64,000 bases of DNA from Thermoprotei archaeon (GTDB lineage Archaea; Thermoproteota; Thermoprotei_A; Sulfolobales; Acidilobaceae), in the NCBI GenBank assembly GCA_029335875.2, contig JARJMZ020000013.1, forward strand, positions 1-64,000, in the 5' to 3' direction. Position 1 is the first letter of the stretch, and each line of letters starts with the position of its first letter. Position numbers and translations under genes: made by a program. The notes under the pieces were generated by a model. That model saw only the letters and a program-made list of their open reading frames with translations. It did not search any database and was not told the origin of the DNA. Below, one piece after another: positions 17,761 to 26,149 of this stretch.

Positions 17761-17839
17761 GCTAGACTCTCATAGAGTGCTCCGCGCTGCGGCCTGAACG
17801 ACTAATAAGGTTTCAGTTTTAATACAAGTGTAGGGGGCC

Positions 17840-18592
17840 TTGGAGCCGATCTTTAAGGTTGGCGGTGTGAAGAAGGGGAGTCTTAGGTCTGTGAGTTCCA
17901 GGTTTACCGTAATATTAGAAGCTAGGGGCGGGTCTACGCTACCGTGTCACGTGCACGATACCGGGAGGCTCATATATCATATTCCCAGAGGGGCCCCCAT
18001 TTACTATGTTGACGTCTATAAGGCTGGTAGGGCTACATGGTGTGATGCCGTGGCTACAGGTGACCCCGACAATATGGTTCTACTAGATTCAAGGCTCCCC
18101 AACACTCTATTCTCGAAGCTCATACCGTTACTTTACGAGAGCCCCGAGCATTTGAGGGAGGTTGTTAGAGAGTTCTCTATAAGGAGCCCGATTTCCAGGT
18201 ATAGGGTTGACTTCATGATACTAGAGCCGGGCAAGCCGCCTTTAGCCGTAGAGGTTAAGGGGGTTAACTTCGCAGACTCTAGGGGTATAGGTTTGTTTCC
18301 CAGCGCTGAGAGCCATAGAGCCTCAAGGCAGCTAGACGAGCTGAGAATGCTCAGAGACATAAAGGTTGGGGGGGCGCCGGGCTTCAGGGTATCCGTGGTG
18401 TTCATAGCCCTAAGGGGGGACATCTCGGAGGTCAGGCCCTTCAGGCAGGTGGATGAGAAGTTCGCCTCGAAACTCTGCGCCTACAAGAACATAATAGAAT
18501 ATAAGGGTTACAGGACTAGAAGCCTCCTCAAAGGCTCAACAATACAAGTCTACTATGATGGTGAAATCCCCGTAAACCCCTGCCTACCGTAA
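17840..18592 (+). CDS. sfsA: SfsA family protein (predicted DNA-binding nuclease-like)
   Basis: Seen: an N-terminal OB-like part with CHVHDTGRL, then LLDSRLPNTLF and the PD-(D/E)XK-like core SRYRVDFMILEPGKPPLAVEVKGV (residues about 118-140), where Asp, Glu and Lys form a nuclease-type active site, and FPSAESHRASRQLDEL. Known: SfsA was named for sugar-fermentation stimulation in E. coli, and its biochemical role is unresolved. The 250 residues are close to the family norm. The start is TTG 17840, with TATA-like GTTTTAATAC at 17816-17825. It may form a transcription unit with proC, 34 bp downstream. Confidence 0.88.
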   Translation: MEPIFKVGGVKKGSLRSVSSRFTVILEARGGSTLPCHVHDTGRLIYHIPRGAPIYYVDVYKAGRATWCDAVATGDPDNMVLLDSRLPNTLFSKLIPLLYESPEHLREVVREFSIRSPISRYRVDFMILEPGKPPLAVEVKGVNFADSRGIGLFPSAESHRASRQLDELRMLRDIKVGGAPGFRVSVVFIALRGDISEVRPFRQVDEKFASKLCAYKNIIEYKGYRTRSLLKGSTIQVYYDGEIPVNPCLP

Positions 18593-18626
18593 AGCTTTTA
18601 AGCAGCAAGCCTAGCTCCCCTTAGAG

Positions 18627-19451
18627 GTGCCGCGTATTGCCGGCCCTAAAGACTTCAAAGTCGCAGTCCTCGGAGCCGGCAGAATAGGCTCCTCTCTAGT
18701 AAGGAGCTTCGTTAAATGCGGACTCCAAGTCACAGCCACGGGTAGAAGAGAGGAAACACTTAAGCGAGCGGAAACCCTCGGAGCCCTAGCTACCAGAGAT
18801 AATAAGGCTGCCATAGCAGCCTCAGAGATCGTGATTATAAGCGTGAAACCCTCCCAGCTACCTCAGCTACTAAAGGAAGTCCGGGGGCACTTAAACGGTA
18901 AAATAGTGGTTTCCATAGTAGCCGGGGTCAGGAGATCCACTCTCGAAAAAGCCCTAGGGGCCGCCCACGTTTATAGGGCTATGCCAAACGTGAACGCCTC
19001 TATAGGTTTAAGCTCTACAGCAGTCTCAGGACCTCAAGACGGGGAGGCTGCTGGGGTTGTGGAGTCTATTCTATTATGTGCCGGCAAAGTGTACTGGGTT
19101 CCCGAAGACCTTCTCGACGCGTGGACCGTTGTATCCGGTAGCATGCCCGCGTTCGCCGCCCTCATAGTTGACTCTCTAGTTCTGGGGGGTGTCTCGGCGG
19201 GGTTGCCTAGGGAGCTCGCTATGAGCGCTGTTCTAGACTCTCTCAGGGGGACTGTAGAGATGCTCGAGAGGGGGGTTCACCCTATGGTTTTAAGGGATGA
19301 AGTTGTAACTCCAGCCGGGGTAACAATTGCGGGGCTTAAAGTAATGGAGTATATGGGGGTTCCAGCTGCTTTAATAAAGGCTGTGGATGAGGCTGTTAGG
19401 AGGGCTCGAGAGCTGGGGTCTATAGTTGATAGTGCTATGAGGGAGGGCTAG
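18627..19451 (+). CDS. proC: Pyrroline-5-carboxylate reductase
   Basis: Reduces pyrroline-5-carboxylate to proline with NAD(P)H. Seen: Rossmann motif VLGAGRIGSSL (about 12-22), ISVKPSQ, the conserved RAMPNVNASIG (about 113-123), GSMPAF, and the C-terminal dimer domain with LRDEVVTPAGVTIAGL (about 229-244), which forms the active site. The 274 residues are typical. It starts at GTG 18627. No other proline genes are nearby; proline may come from ornithine. The end overlaps the convergent thioredoxin-like gene by 17 bp. Confidence 0.93.
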   Translation: MPRIAGPKDFKVAVLGAGRIGSSLVRSFVKCGLQVTATGRREETLKRAETLGALATRDNKAAIAASEIVIISVKPSQLPQLLKEVRGHLNGKIVVSIVAGVRRSTLEKALGAAHVYRAMPNVNASIGLSSTAVSGPQDGEAAGVVESILLCAGKVYWVPEDLLDAWTVVSGSMPAFAALIVDSLVLGGVSAGLPRELAMSAVLDSLRGTVEMLERGVHPMVLRDEVVTPAGVTIAGLKVMEYMGVPAALIKAVDEAVRRARELGSIVDSAMREG

Positions 19452-19887
19452 GGCCTTCAACTATTTCAAGAAACTTTTTAACATAATATTCTAGCGATGA
19501 ATCGTTTCTAACGCCCTCAAGCCTCTCCTGAGAGATCTCGGAGCCCCTAACGGAAGCCACCAGTATCGTGGGGCTAGCGGATACTTTAAACTCTCTAAAC
19601 GTCCTGGACGCCGCCTCAGAAGCACAGTTATCCGCAAACCAGTCGCAAAGTATCACTACGAAAAACAGGTTAGGCTTACCCCCATACCTGGACACGAGCT
19701 TATAGATATGGTGATCCTGAGACCTACAAGCTGGACAATAGAGGTTATCAAAATAAACCATATACAAACCGTCCCCAAGCTCCCCCAACTTGAAGGGCTC
19801 ACCTTTAGCCCTGAGAACCTTCCAAACCCTGCCCTTACTATCGTAAACATAAATGCCATTAGGGCTACCTGGACCCGGCATAGCCAA
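19435..19887 (-). CDS. Thioredoxin-like protein with CPAC motif
   Basis: Seen: a thioredoxin-fold core with YMVYFDNLYCPACRSQ, the redox pair Cys51-Cys54 (CPAC), a helix, the strand LFFVVILCDW, and a cis-Pro-like KVSASPTILVAS. Two further cysteines (CDWFADNC) may form a second disulphide. There is no signal peptide, so a cytosolic redox role is likely. It starts at TTG 19887 or ATG 19881. A perfect 16-bp palindrome sits between its TATA-like element (GCTTAAAAGTG, 19924-19934 on the minus strand) and the start, which suggests regulation. Confidence 0.75.
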   Translation of the reverse strand: MAMPGPGSPNGIYVYDSKGRVWKVLRAKGEPFKLGELGDGLYMVYFDNLYCPACRSQDHHIYKLVSRYGGKPNLFFVVILCDWFADNCASEAASRTFREFKVSASPTILVASVRGSEISQERLEGVRNDSSLEYYVKKFLEIVEGPSPPS

Positions 19888-19893
19888 CTCTCT

Positions 19894-19909
19894 TTTCCCT
19901 TAAGGGAAA
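19894..19909. promoter_or_regulatory. Perfect 16-bp palindrome before the thioredoxin-like gene
   Basis: TTTCCCTTAAGGGAAA ends 6 bp before the TTG start, around the predicted transcription start. The position suits an operator for a dimeric repressor. No binding protein can be named. Confidence 0.45.
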
Positions 19910-20037
19910 CAGGGGGTAAAACACTTTTAAGCATTCTCCCCCCAAAGGACTATACTATGTAAATAGTTGCAAGCCCCCTCACCGGCACTGTTGAGATTAT
20001 AAGTCTGCCTTGAGTAATGCTAACTTAAGGGTAAGAG

Positions 20038-20341
20038 TTGCATGCCAGGCTAGTGGTCGCCGGAGCCTCTGATTTCCAGGTTTTTAGGAGAGTAGTCCTC
20101 CCCCTCTCGCTACCCGGGATCATATCCGCTTCTGTCCTCCAGTTCGCGTGGGTCTGGAACGACTTCTTCGCCTTAGTGCTAATATTTGATCCAAGCAAGA
20201 TGGTTATAACTCAGATGCTGCCGCGGCTTAAGGGCCAGTATCATGGGCTCAATACTAGCTATGCTGGCCTCCCTAATCGTTTATACAGCCCTCAACAAAT
20301 ACTATATGAGGGGGTTTACTGGGTGGGCTATTAAGAGGTGA
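20038..20341 (+). pseudogene. Sugar ABC transporter permease (MalG-like), 3' remnant
   Basis: Seen: the EAA-loop signature of binding-protein-dependent permeases (AGASDFQVFRRVVLPLSLPG) and the following FAWVWNDFFALVLIF are present. Everything upstream, including most membrane helices, is missing. After LPRLKGQYH the reading frame is wrong, and the true C-terminus (SILAMLASLIVYTALNKYY, ending AIKR and a stop at 20339) continues in another frame. The gene is therefore truncated and frameshifted. It lies directly before a damaged ATPase gene. Inferred: remains of a carbohydrate uptake operon. Confidence 0.8.
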
Positions 20342-20347
20342 AGGGGC

Positions 20348-21393
20348 ATGGCTAAAGGCGTGGTAATTAAAAGTCTATAGAGAGTCTTCCCGCCACGAGT
20401 AGTTGCTTTGAGATCGCCCCGGGAGAGTTCTTCGTGATCTTAGGACCCTCCGGGTCTGTTAAAACAACATTACTCAGAATACTTGCCGGGCTGGAGATCC
20501 CCGCGAAGGGCAGTGTTGCCATAGGCGATAAAGAGGTGGTTAACGCCGAGAAGGGAGTCTTCGTAGAGCCGCAGGACAGGAATATAGGGATGGTCTTCCA
20601 AACCTGGGCTCTCTACCCCCACATGACAGTGTATGAGAACATAGCTTTCCCCCTAGAGCTTAAAGGCGTCCCCAGGAAAGAGATAGATAAGCGCGTGAGA
20701 GATGTTGCTGAAGCCCTTGGAATAGCCGACCTACTAGACCGTAAACCCTCACAAATAAGCGGCGGCCAGCAGCAGCGAGTCGCGCTAGCGCGCGCTCTAG
20801 TCAAGCAGCCCGATGTACTGTTACTCGACGAGCCCTTCAGCAACCTCGACGCCCGCATTAGAGTAGCTGCCCGAGAGTTTGTGAAAGAAATCCAGAAGAA
20901 ACTTGGAATTACAACAATACTGGTGACCCATGACCAGGCGGATGCGTTCAGTGTTGGGGATAGGATCATGATTCTAAAGGACGGCTCAATACAGCAAGTA
21001 GGGTCCCCAGAGGACCTCCTCGATAAGCCTGAAAACATGTTCATAGCTAATTTCATAGGAGACCCTCCAATGAACATGTGCGAGCTCCCCGCAGGCCATC
21101 AAATCGCAGAGAGGCTTAAGCTCAACATGGAGGGCCTCAATAAGATCATAATAGGGATACGCCCGGACGACGCGCTAGCCGTAGATACTGGGGAGGGGCA
21201 TCTGGCAGGAAAGGCTACCATGATAGAGTACGTGGGTTCACGTAGGTATGCTAAAGTGGATTTAGGTGATGGCATAGTCCTGAAGGTCCTCGCAGAATCA
21301 AATATTGCTCAAGGGCATAGTGTCAAAGTTAAAATAAGGAAATTACACGTGTTTTCACTTGACGGTAAGAGGCTAAAGTCTGTCACACTCTGA
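20348..21393 (+). pseudogene. Sugar ABC transporter ATPase (MalK/UgpC-like), disrupted
   Basis: Seen: from about 20420 the frame encodes a nearly complete CUT1-type ATPase: Q-loop VFQTWALYPHMTVYENIAFP, signature ISGGQQQRVALARAL, Walker B VLLLDEPFSNLDA, H-loop THDQ, and a C-terminal regulatory OB-type domain. Two defects argue against function. The N-terminus (MAKGVVIKSL from ATG 20348) hits a TAG and a frame change before joining EIAPGEFFVILG. The Walker A motif reads GPSGSVKTT, with Val in place of the invariant Gly before Lys. A shorter protein from an internal start (for example 20434) could be made but should not hydrolyse ATP. It follows the permease remnant by 6 bp. Confidence 0.75.
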
Positions 21394-21570
21394 TCCACAA
21401 TAACAAGCTCACTTTAAGAGCAAGGCTTTCGAGCGAGCCGGCGAGAACCGCCTAGGTTTAACTTGTAAACGAGCATTTATCCTGAACGTAAACCCCATAA
21501 CGCTGTTTCTGAATGCTTTAATCATTGTTATAGTGATCGCGTTTAAGGATAGCTTTGGGGCTTGACGCTC

Positions 21571-23280
21571 TCATTCCGCTATTATTGGAGGCCTCTTCTT
21601 TAGCGCGTTCATTCTAGCCTCCTCTATTATTGCCTCTATTTTATCTAAGAAGTCTGGGGGTAGTTTTGTGAATAGGGGCTCAGGCTTTGATATTCTTATT
21701 TTCTCAAAGGGCTTATCTAACTCTGCGTCCCATAGTTTCTCTTCCACCCTCCCCTCCCCGCCTATCATGATCCATAGTTTCTCTGCGGTTCGGGGCATTA
21801 AGGGTGTTAGGAGGTGTGCTAGTAGTTTTATCATGTATGATGCGACCCACAATACTTTCGCTGCCTCCTCTCTATTTTCCCTAGCCAGCTGCCATGGCTG
21901 TCTCTCGTTTAAGTACTTGTTGCCTAGCCTCGCTAGTTCTAGTATGTGTTCCGTCGCTATTCTGAACCTTATCGCGTCCATGGCTTCCACCGCTTTATAC
22001 GCTGTTTTCCTGGCTTCTTCCATGAAGTTTACATCTATGGGATCCAGGTTTTGGGGTTTCTCTAGTTCCCCTCCAAGCTTGTTTATTAACGTTAAAACCC
22101 TGTTCACCAGGTTCCCTATGTCGTCGTTGAGCTCGCTGTTAACTATCTTGTAGAACTCGCTCCACGTGAAGTTTTGGTCTCTCAGCTCCGGTCTGAGCCT
22201 CATGAGAACCCATCTCCAATACTCTCCCGGGGCTATTTCGAGGGCCTCGTCGACCCACACCCCTATCCTCCTGCTCTTGCTGAAATGCTGCCCCTCGTAT
22301 AGCAGGTATTCCGTGGCGCTTATCCTCCACGGTAGCACGTACGGGTCTCCGCTCGCTATTAACATCGCCGGGAATATTATCGAGTGAAACGGTATATTGT
22401 CTTTGCCTATGAAGTACACTGTTTTAACCTCCCTGTTAAGCCACCACCCCCCAAACTCGCCCCCACGGCCCTCTCTCTCAAGATACTCCTTAGTAGCGCT
22501 CACATAGCCTAGGAGGGCGTCAAACCACACATAAATAGTTTTACCTTGGGAGCCCGGGAACGGGGCCTCTATACCCCACCGGGTATCCCTAGTGACACTC
22601 CTAGGTTTAAGGCCCTGAGTTATCCAGTTTAAACTATACTCTCTAACGCTCTCCTGAATCTCATCGTTACTCTCAAGCCACTCACGAAGGCTCTCTGAAA
22701 CCTTACTAAGATTTATGTACCAGTGTCTCGTAGACTTAAAGACAGGCTTAGAACCGCAAAGGCTGCACCTCGGGCTTATCAGCTCCGTCGGGTGTAGGAG
22801 CCTGCCGCAGTTGTCACATTGATCTCCACGAGCTTTCTCATAGCCGCAATAGGGGCATTTACCCTCAACAAACCTGTCTGGGAGGAACATCTTGTCAAAC
22901 TCGCAGTAGGGTAAGACCTCCTCCTGCTCTAAAATATAGCCGTTCTCCTGAAGCTTCAACATGAAAGACCTGACAAAATCTTTGTGAACAGGGCTCTCAG
23001 TCCTTGAATAGTTACTCAGCTCAATACCCAGGGCCTTAAAAAGCTCTAGGTCGCGAGTGTGGACGGCTTCAGTTAACTCCCTAGGATGAACCCCCATCCT
23101 CCTGGCTTCGAGCTCTATAGGGGTCCCATGCTCGTCGCTCCCACTAACAGATATGACCTCGTGCCCCCTAAGCTTCAAATACCTAGCGTAAACATCTGCA
23201 CTTATCAAATGTATTATTGTCCCTAAGTGTGGAACATAGTTCACATAAGGCCACGCGGCCGTAACTATGAACCTAGCCAT
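21571..23280 (-). CDS. metG: Methionyl-tRNA synthetase
   Basis: Class I synthetase charging initiator and elongator tRNA-Met. Seen: the HIGH-like YVPHLGT (about 15-21), two zinc-knuckle segments (CPYCGYEKARGDQCDNC and the following CSLC, about 141-176), the KMSKS equivalent FSKSR, and an alpha-helical anticodon domain (FTWSEFYKIVNSELNDDIGN). The 569 residues match archaeal enzymes that lack the C-terminal EMAP-like dimer domain. It starts at ATG 23280. The methyltransferase gene upstream on the same strand ends 80 bp away. Confidence 0.96.
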   Translation of the reverse strand: MARFIVTAAWPYVNYVPHLGTIIHLISADVYARYLKLRGHEVISVSGSDEHGTPIELEARRMGVHPRELTEAVHTRDLELFKALGIELSNYSRTESPVHKDFVRSFMLKLQENGYILEQEEVLPYCEFDKMFLPDRFVEGKCPYCGYEKARGDQCDNCGRLLHPTELISPRCSLCGSKPVFKSTRHWYINLSKVSESLREWLESNDEIQESVREYSLNWITQGLKPRSVTRDTRWGIEAPFPGSQGKTIYVWFDALLGYVSATKEYLEREGRGGEFGGWWLNREVKTVYFIGKDNIPFHSIIFPAMLIASGDPYVLPWRISATEYLLYEGQHFSKSRRIGVWVDEALEIAPGEYWRWVLMRLRPELRDQNFTWSEFYKIVNSELNDDIGNLVNRVLTLINKLGGELEKPQNLDPIDVNFMEEARKTAYKAVEAMDAIRFRIATEHILELARLGNKYLNERQPWQLARENREEAAKVLWVASYMIKLLAHLLTPLMPRTAEKLWIMIGGEGRVEEKLWDAELDKPFEKIRISKPEPLFTKLPPDFLDKIEAIIEEARMNALKKRPPIIAE

Positions 23281-23359
23281 GACCCCCCACCCCCTAATTT
23301 AAGTCTAACCAGCCCCCATAAACTTTAATATTCACAGACCCCCAGCGTGGAACACACTC

Positions 23360-23959
23360 CTAGAGCCCGCTCTTCAACAGTTTGACAACCTCCCCGGGTA
23401 TCCAAGGTTCTCCCCGCTCCACCGGGTAGGCGAAGGGGAGCTCCACCTCCACGAGCCCCATGGGGGAGTTTATTGCGAGCTTCACGGGATATACTACCTT
23501 GATCTCGCTCATAGGGGTTCCTGAGAGTATCTTGGTAAGAACCTTAACAGTCCCGTCAACGCTGAGCTGGAGTGTTCCAAGGTTTCTCCTAGCAGCATAG
23601 GGGTACTTGTGGTATAATAGTATAGTCCTCCCCCTTGGGGGGCGGTCTCCCATTATGCCCCCAACTATGAAACACGATGCCCCCTCAGCTTCCATGGGGT
23701 CGAGGGTTTTAGGGGCTCTCATGTCGAGTAGTACGGCGTCTGGCCTGTTGCAGAGGCTTTCAGCTTCCCTCAAAATCCTAACTCCCCTCTTTGCTAGGAT
23801 AGACTCAAGTTCTCCGGGGACTAGCCCGGCGACGTAGAGGTTTACTCCACGCTCCTCTGCAACCCTACTAGCCTCGCTATACTCTGCTATAAGCCACCTG
23901 CTCACATAGGCCTCCATGTTGTCTATAACTATGGCTTTCCTAGCACCCAATAGTTCCAC
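23360..23959 (-). CDS. SPOUT methyltransferase, Sfm1/DUF431 family
   Basis: Seen: IDNMEAYVSRWLIAEYSEA at the N-terminus and the knot motif FIVGGIMGDRPPRGRT (about 97-112), followed by RRNLGTLQLSVDGT. These match the DUF431 SPOUT group. Known: the yeast member Sfm1 methylates an arginine of ribosomal protein Rps3; archaeal members are less studied and could act on protein or RNA. The 199 residues are normal. The gene is divergent from the Alba gene (about 80 bp between). Confidence 0.78.
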   Translation of the reverse strand: MELLGARKAIVIDNMEAYVSRWLIAEYSEASRVAEERGVNLYVAGLVPGELESILAKRGVRILREAESLCNRPDAVLLDMRAPKTLDPMEAEGASCFIVGGIMGDRPPRGRTILLYHKYPYAARRNLGTLQLSVDGTVKVLTKILSGTPMSEIKVVYPVKLAINSPMGLVEVELPFAYPVERGEPWIPGEVVKLLKSGL

Positions 23960-23992
23960 CCCCCTACAAGTCTAGTTCATCGAATGCGAAAA

Positions 23993-24002
23993 GCTTAAAT
24001 AG
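23993..24002 (+). promoter_or_regulatory. TATA box of the Alba gene
   Basis: GCTTAAATAG about 40 bp before TTG 24038; the transcript would start near 24023 and carry either of the two possible starts. Confidence 0.5.
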
Positions 24003-24037
24003 GCAAGCCCCAACATAAGAATAGTGACTTAGAGAGG

Positions 24038-24364
24038 TTGAGAGAGGCAAGAGGTGCATATGAGATGGCGTGTGAGGGAGCACCCGAGGTCAGGATAGGA
24101 CAGAAGCCTGTAATGAACTACGTGCTAGCCATACTAACAACCCTCATGGAGCAGGGAGTAAACAGCGTGGTAGTCAAAGCTAGAGGGAGAAACATTAACA
24201 AAGCTGTAGACGCTGTAGAAATAGTTAGAAGCAGGTTCACCAAGAACCTAACAATAAGCGATATAACAATAAGCAGCCAAGAAGTAATGGTCAGAAACCC
24301 ACAGACAGGAGAAGAAAGGCCGAGACGCGTAAGCGGAATAGAAATCTGCCTACAAAAAGAGTAA
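24038..24364 (+). CDS. albA: Chromatin protein Alba
   Basis: Abundant small DNA/RNA-binding protein that shapes the archaeal nucleoid. Seen: [23 protein letters not shown] with the Lys that is acetylated in other Alba proteins, [20 protein letters not shown], and the beta-arm [20 protein letters not shown] before SGIEI. Two starts are possible: TTG 24038 (108 residues) with GAGAGG adjacent, or ATG 24065 (99 residues) with GAGGTG 8 bp upstream. The second is nearer the usual Alba length and has the better Shine-Dalgarno motif. Third positions are strongly A/C-rich throughout, unlike the starts of most neighbours, as is common for very highly expressed genes. Confidence 0.94.
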   Translation: MREARGAYEMACEGAPEVRIGQKPVMNYVLAILTTLMEQGVNSVVVKARGRNINKAVDAVEIVRSRFTKNLTISDITISSQEVMVRNPQTGEERPRRVSGIEICLQKE

Positions 24365-24752
24365 ACAAAACAAGCCAACCCAACAACATAAAAACAATAA
24401 AAACAAAAGGATTTTTGAACTCCAGAGAATCCTCAACCCCCTAAATCCTCTAGAGCCTGCTCAAATCATTCCCCCTAAAGAGAATGCGTGGGACTCGCTC
24501 TAGCTTCAATCATAGATTTCCAGCGTCCCATGGGAGTTACGGGCGTAAAGAGTTAATCCCCCACCCCTTAAGCCTTGGGAAAGTCATGTCTCTTAGTTAC
24601 TCGTTTCCTATTATATACTCCCCTTTTCTCCTTTGAGGATTCTGCCGTTGCCTTATTAAAAGAGAATAGTGTGACTTTTAGCTGGCTGGTTTTCCGGCTC
24701 TGCCCGCATAATCGTCTTTCTCTACCTTCACTTCCATGGGGGGAGGAGATGT

Positions 24753-24905
24753 ATGAAGTTGAATTATCTAGAAGGTGGGGCCATCGCGCCAGTTTTATCT
24801 GTCTATTTAATGGGTTTAGTGGTGGTGTTTAGGGTTTTCCCGGTTTTATGTTGGGGTGTTTATGAGGCGGCTCCTTCCTGGTGTCACGCATCACGTGCTC
24901 AGTAA
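24753..24905 (+). CDS. Possible 50-residue hydrophobic peptide
   Basis: ATG 24753 is preceded by GGAGGAGATG, a strong ribosome-binding sequence. The frame encodes a short soluble start (MKLNYLEGG), one hydrophobic segment (APVLSVYLMGLVVVFRVFP) and a 20-residue tail. No family is recognised and no transcript signal is obvious. It could be a small membrane protein, a remnant of a longer gene, or chance. Confidence 0.25.
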   Translation: MKLNYLEGGAIAPVLSVYLMGLVVVFRVFPVLCWGVYEAAPSWCHASRAQ

Positions 24906-24969
24906 TACCAGCTCCGCTCATTGCCGCCTATTTTATATTAGTTGGCCTGGGGGCTTTAATTTTGTTAGT

Positions 24970-24978
24970 GTTTTAAGC
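24970..24978 (+). promoter_or_regulatory. TATA box of the phosphodiesterase-JAMM operon
   Basis: GTTTTAAGC is centred 26 bp before ATG 25000, so the first gene is predicted to be leaderless and the following overlapping genes to share the transcript. Confidence 0.55.
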
Positions 24979-24999
24979 ACTTATAGTAGTGTATATTAA

Positions 25000-25524
25000 A
25001 TGGTGTGGGTAGGCTTGATTGTTGGCGTTTTGAGTGATACTCACGATTCTATAGTTAACCTGGAGAAGGCCATCAAGGTTTTCAAGAACCGGGGGGTGAG
25101 CGCGGTGATCCACTTGGGAGACTTCGTCGCCCCCTTCACTCTCAGGCTTCTCCTGGATTCTCTAAACGTGAGGTTTGAGGGCGTCTTCGGTAACAATGAT
25201 GGGGAGAGGCTGGGTCTTGTTAAGATAGCCTCCCTCTATAATGGCATCCTGGGGGAGCAGCCTAGGATCGTGCCTCTGGGGGGTAGGAGGATCCTCCTCG
25301 CCCACGGTTTCGGGGATCCTGAGAGTACTTATGAGGTGGTTCGTGGGCTGGTTGAGAGTGGCAGGTGGGATGCAGTGTTTTACGGTCACACTCATGAGGC
25401 TAGCATTGAATATGTTAGGGGGAAGCTCTTGTTAAACCCCGGCGACGGGGGAGGAGCTCTTAATAAGCCTACTGTGGCTATAGTTGATTTGACTAGTCTT
25501 AGGGCGAGGCTGGTGGATTTATGA
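25000..25524 (+). CDS. YfcE/MJ0936-type phosphodiesterase
   Basis: Small calcineurin-like metallophosphoesterase. Seen: GVLSDTHDS (about 9-17), HLGDF (about 39-43), FGNNDG (about 63-68), AHGFGDP and YGHTHEA, which supply the two-metal site, then NPGDGGG. Known: the family includes MJ0936 and YfcE, active on model phosphodiesters; the true substrate is unknown. The 174 residues are typical. It is first in a four-gene operon whose members overlap by 4 bp or abut, so its role probably connects with the downstream JAMM and HAD proteins. Confidence 0.88.
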   Translation: MVWVGLIVGVLSDTHDSIVNLEKAIKVFKNRGVSAVIHLGDFVAPFTLRLLLDSLNVRFEGVFGNNDGERLGLVKIASLYNGILGEQPRIVPLGGRRILLAHGFGDPESTYEVVRGLVESGRWDAVFYGHTHEASIEYVRGKLLLNPGDGGGALNKPTVAIVDLTSLRARLVDL

Positions 25525-25916
25525 GTGTGCCGGTGGTTAAACTTGGGGTTTTAGGCGAGGTTTTGAAGCTTATGGCTTTGGGGGCTTGGGAGGCTACAGG
25601 GTTCCTAGTGGGCTCCCTCGAGCCCTCGCCTGTGAGGGTTTTCGGGCTTTACAGGGTTGACAACAGGCTGGGGTCTCCCCTGGAGTTTGAGGGGGACCCG
25701 TGGCAGACTGTCCAGGCCCACGTTTCCGCCGGGAACTACGGTATCCAGGTTGTAGCCCTCTTCCACACGCACACCTCATGCCCCCCGCTTCCAAGCTCTC
25801 TAGACGTTAAGGGTATGAAGTTATGGCCCATCATATGGGTTATAGCCTGCCCGGGCGAGATAAGAGCTTGGAGGCTCGATGAGAGTGGAGGGCTCCAGGA
25901 GGTGTTTGTTGAGTGA
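25521..25916 (+). CDS. JAMM/MPN metalloprotease-like protein
   Basis: Seen: a complete JAMM zinc motif HTHTSCPPLPSSLD (HxH-x7-SxxD, about residues 80-93), with upstream GFLVGSLEP providing the glutamate-containing strand region. The 131 residues match single-domain archaeal JAMM proteins. Known: such proteins remove ubiquitin-like SAMP tags or act in sulfur-carrier processing. Inferred: a desampylase-like protease. It starts at ATG 25521 overlapping the preceding stop (ATGA), and its own stop overlaps the next start, so translation is coupled. No SAMP or E1 gene lies in the window. Confidence 0.82.
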   Translation: MSVPVVKLGVLGEVLKLMALGAWEATGFLVGSLEPSPVRVFGLYRVDNRLGSPLEFEGDPWQTVQAHVSAGNYGIQVVALFHTHTSCPPLPSSLDVKGMKLWPIIWVIACPGEIRAWRLDESGGLQEVFVE

Positions 25917-26149
25917 GCGGTGAGGGTTTCGAGGAGGCTCTCGAGAGAATATCCGGGTATCCTCTGGCTAGCCTGGAGGAGGTGTGGTTGGAGTATGATC
26001 AGGCTACTGACACCCTCTACATTAACTTTAGCAAGGAGGAGGCTGAAGAGACCCTTATGACCAGCGAGGGCTTAATAATAGGAGTCTCGGGGGGCAGGAT
26101 TGTCAGCATAGCGATTACAGAGTTTAAGAGTAGAGTCAACATCCCCTAG
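25913..26149 (+). CDS. DUF2283 family protein
   Basis: Seen: the DUF2283 signature, EYDQATDTLYINFSKEEAEET (from about residue 26), then SEGLIIGVSGGRIVSIAI. These are short beta-strand proteins of unknown function, common in archaea and thermophilic bacteria and often beside toxin-like or mobile genes. Here it is locked into an operon with a JAMM protease and phosphatases. It starts at GTG 25913 (GTGA overlap with the JAMM stop) and its stop abuts the next start. Confidence 0.75.
   Translation: MSGEGFEEALERISGYPLASLEEVWLEYDQATDTLYINFSKEEAEETLMTSEGLIIGVSGGRIVSIAITEFKSRVNIP

Larger units (their letters stand above)
24365..24999. other. Long intergenic region after Alba
   Basis: Longest gene-poor stretch of the window (635 bp). 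It begins with an A-rich tail after the Alba stop. It holds one short reading frame with a good ribosome-binding site (24753-24905, listed separately), an imperfect inverted pair GGCGGC...GCCGCC (24866-24928), and the promoter of the phosphodiesterase operon at its right end. No tRNA-like cloverleaf, CRISPR unit or match to the dispersed repeat was found. Confidence 0.5.

Noticed and set aside
24866-24928. Possible C/D-box sRNA on the minus strand
   Set aside because: GGCGGC/GCCGCC ends, an inner CTGA and a GTGATG look promising, but the outer C box is degenerate (AATGAGC) and no CTGA-like D box precedes the closing stem.
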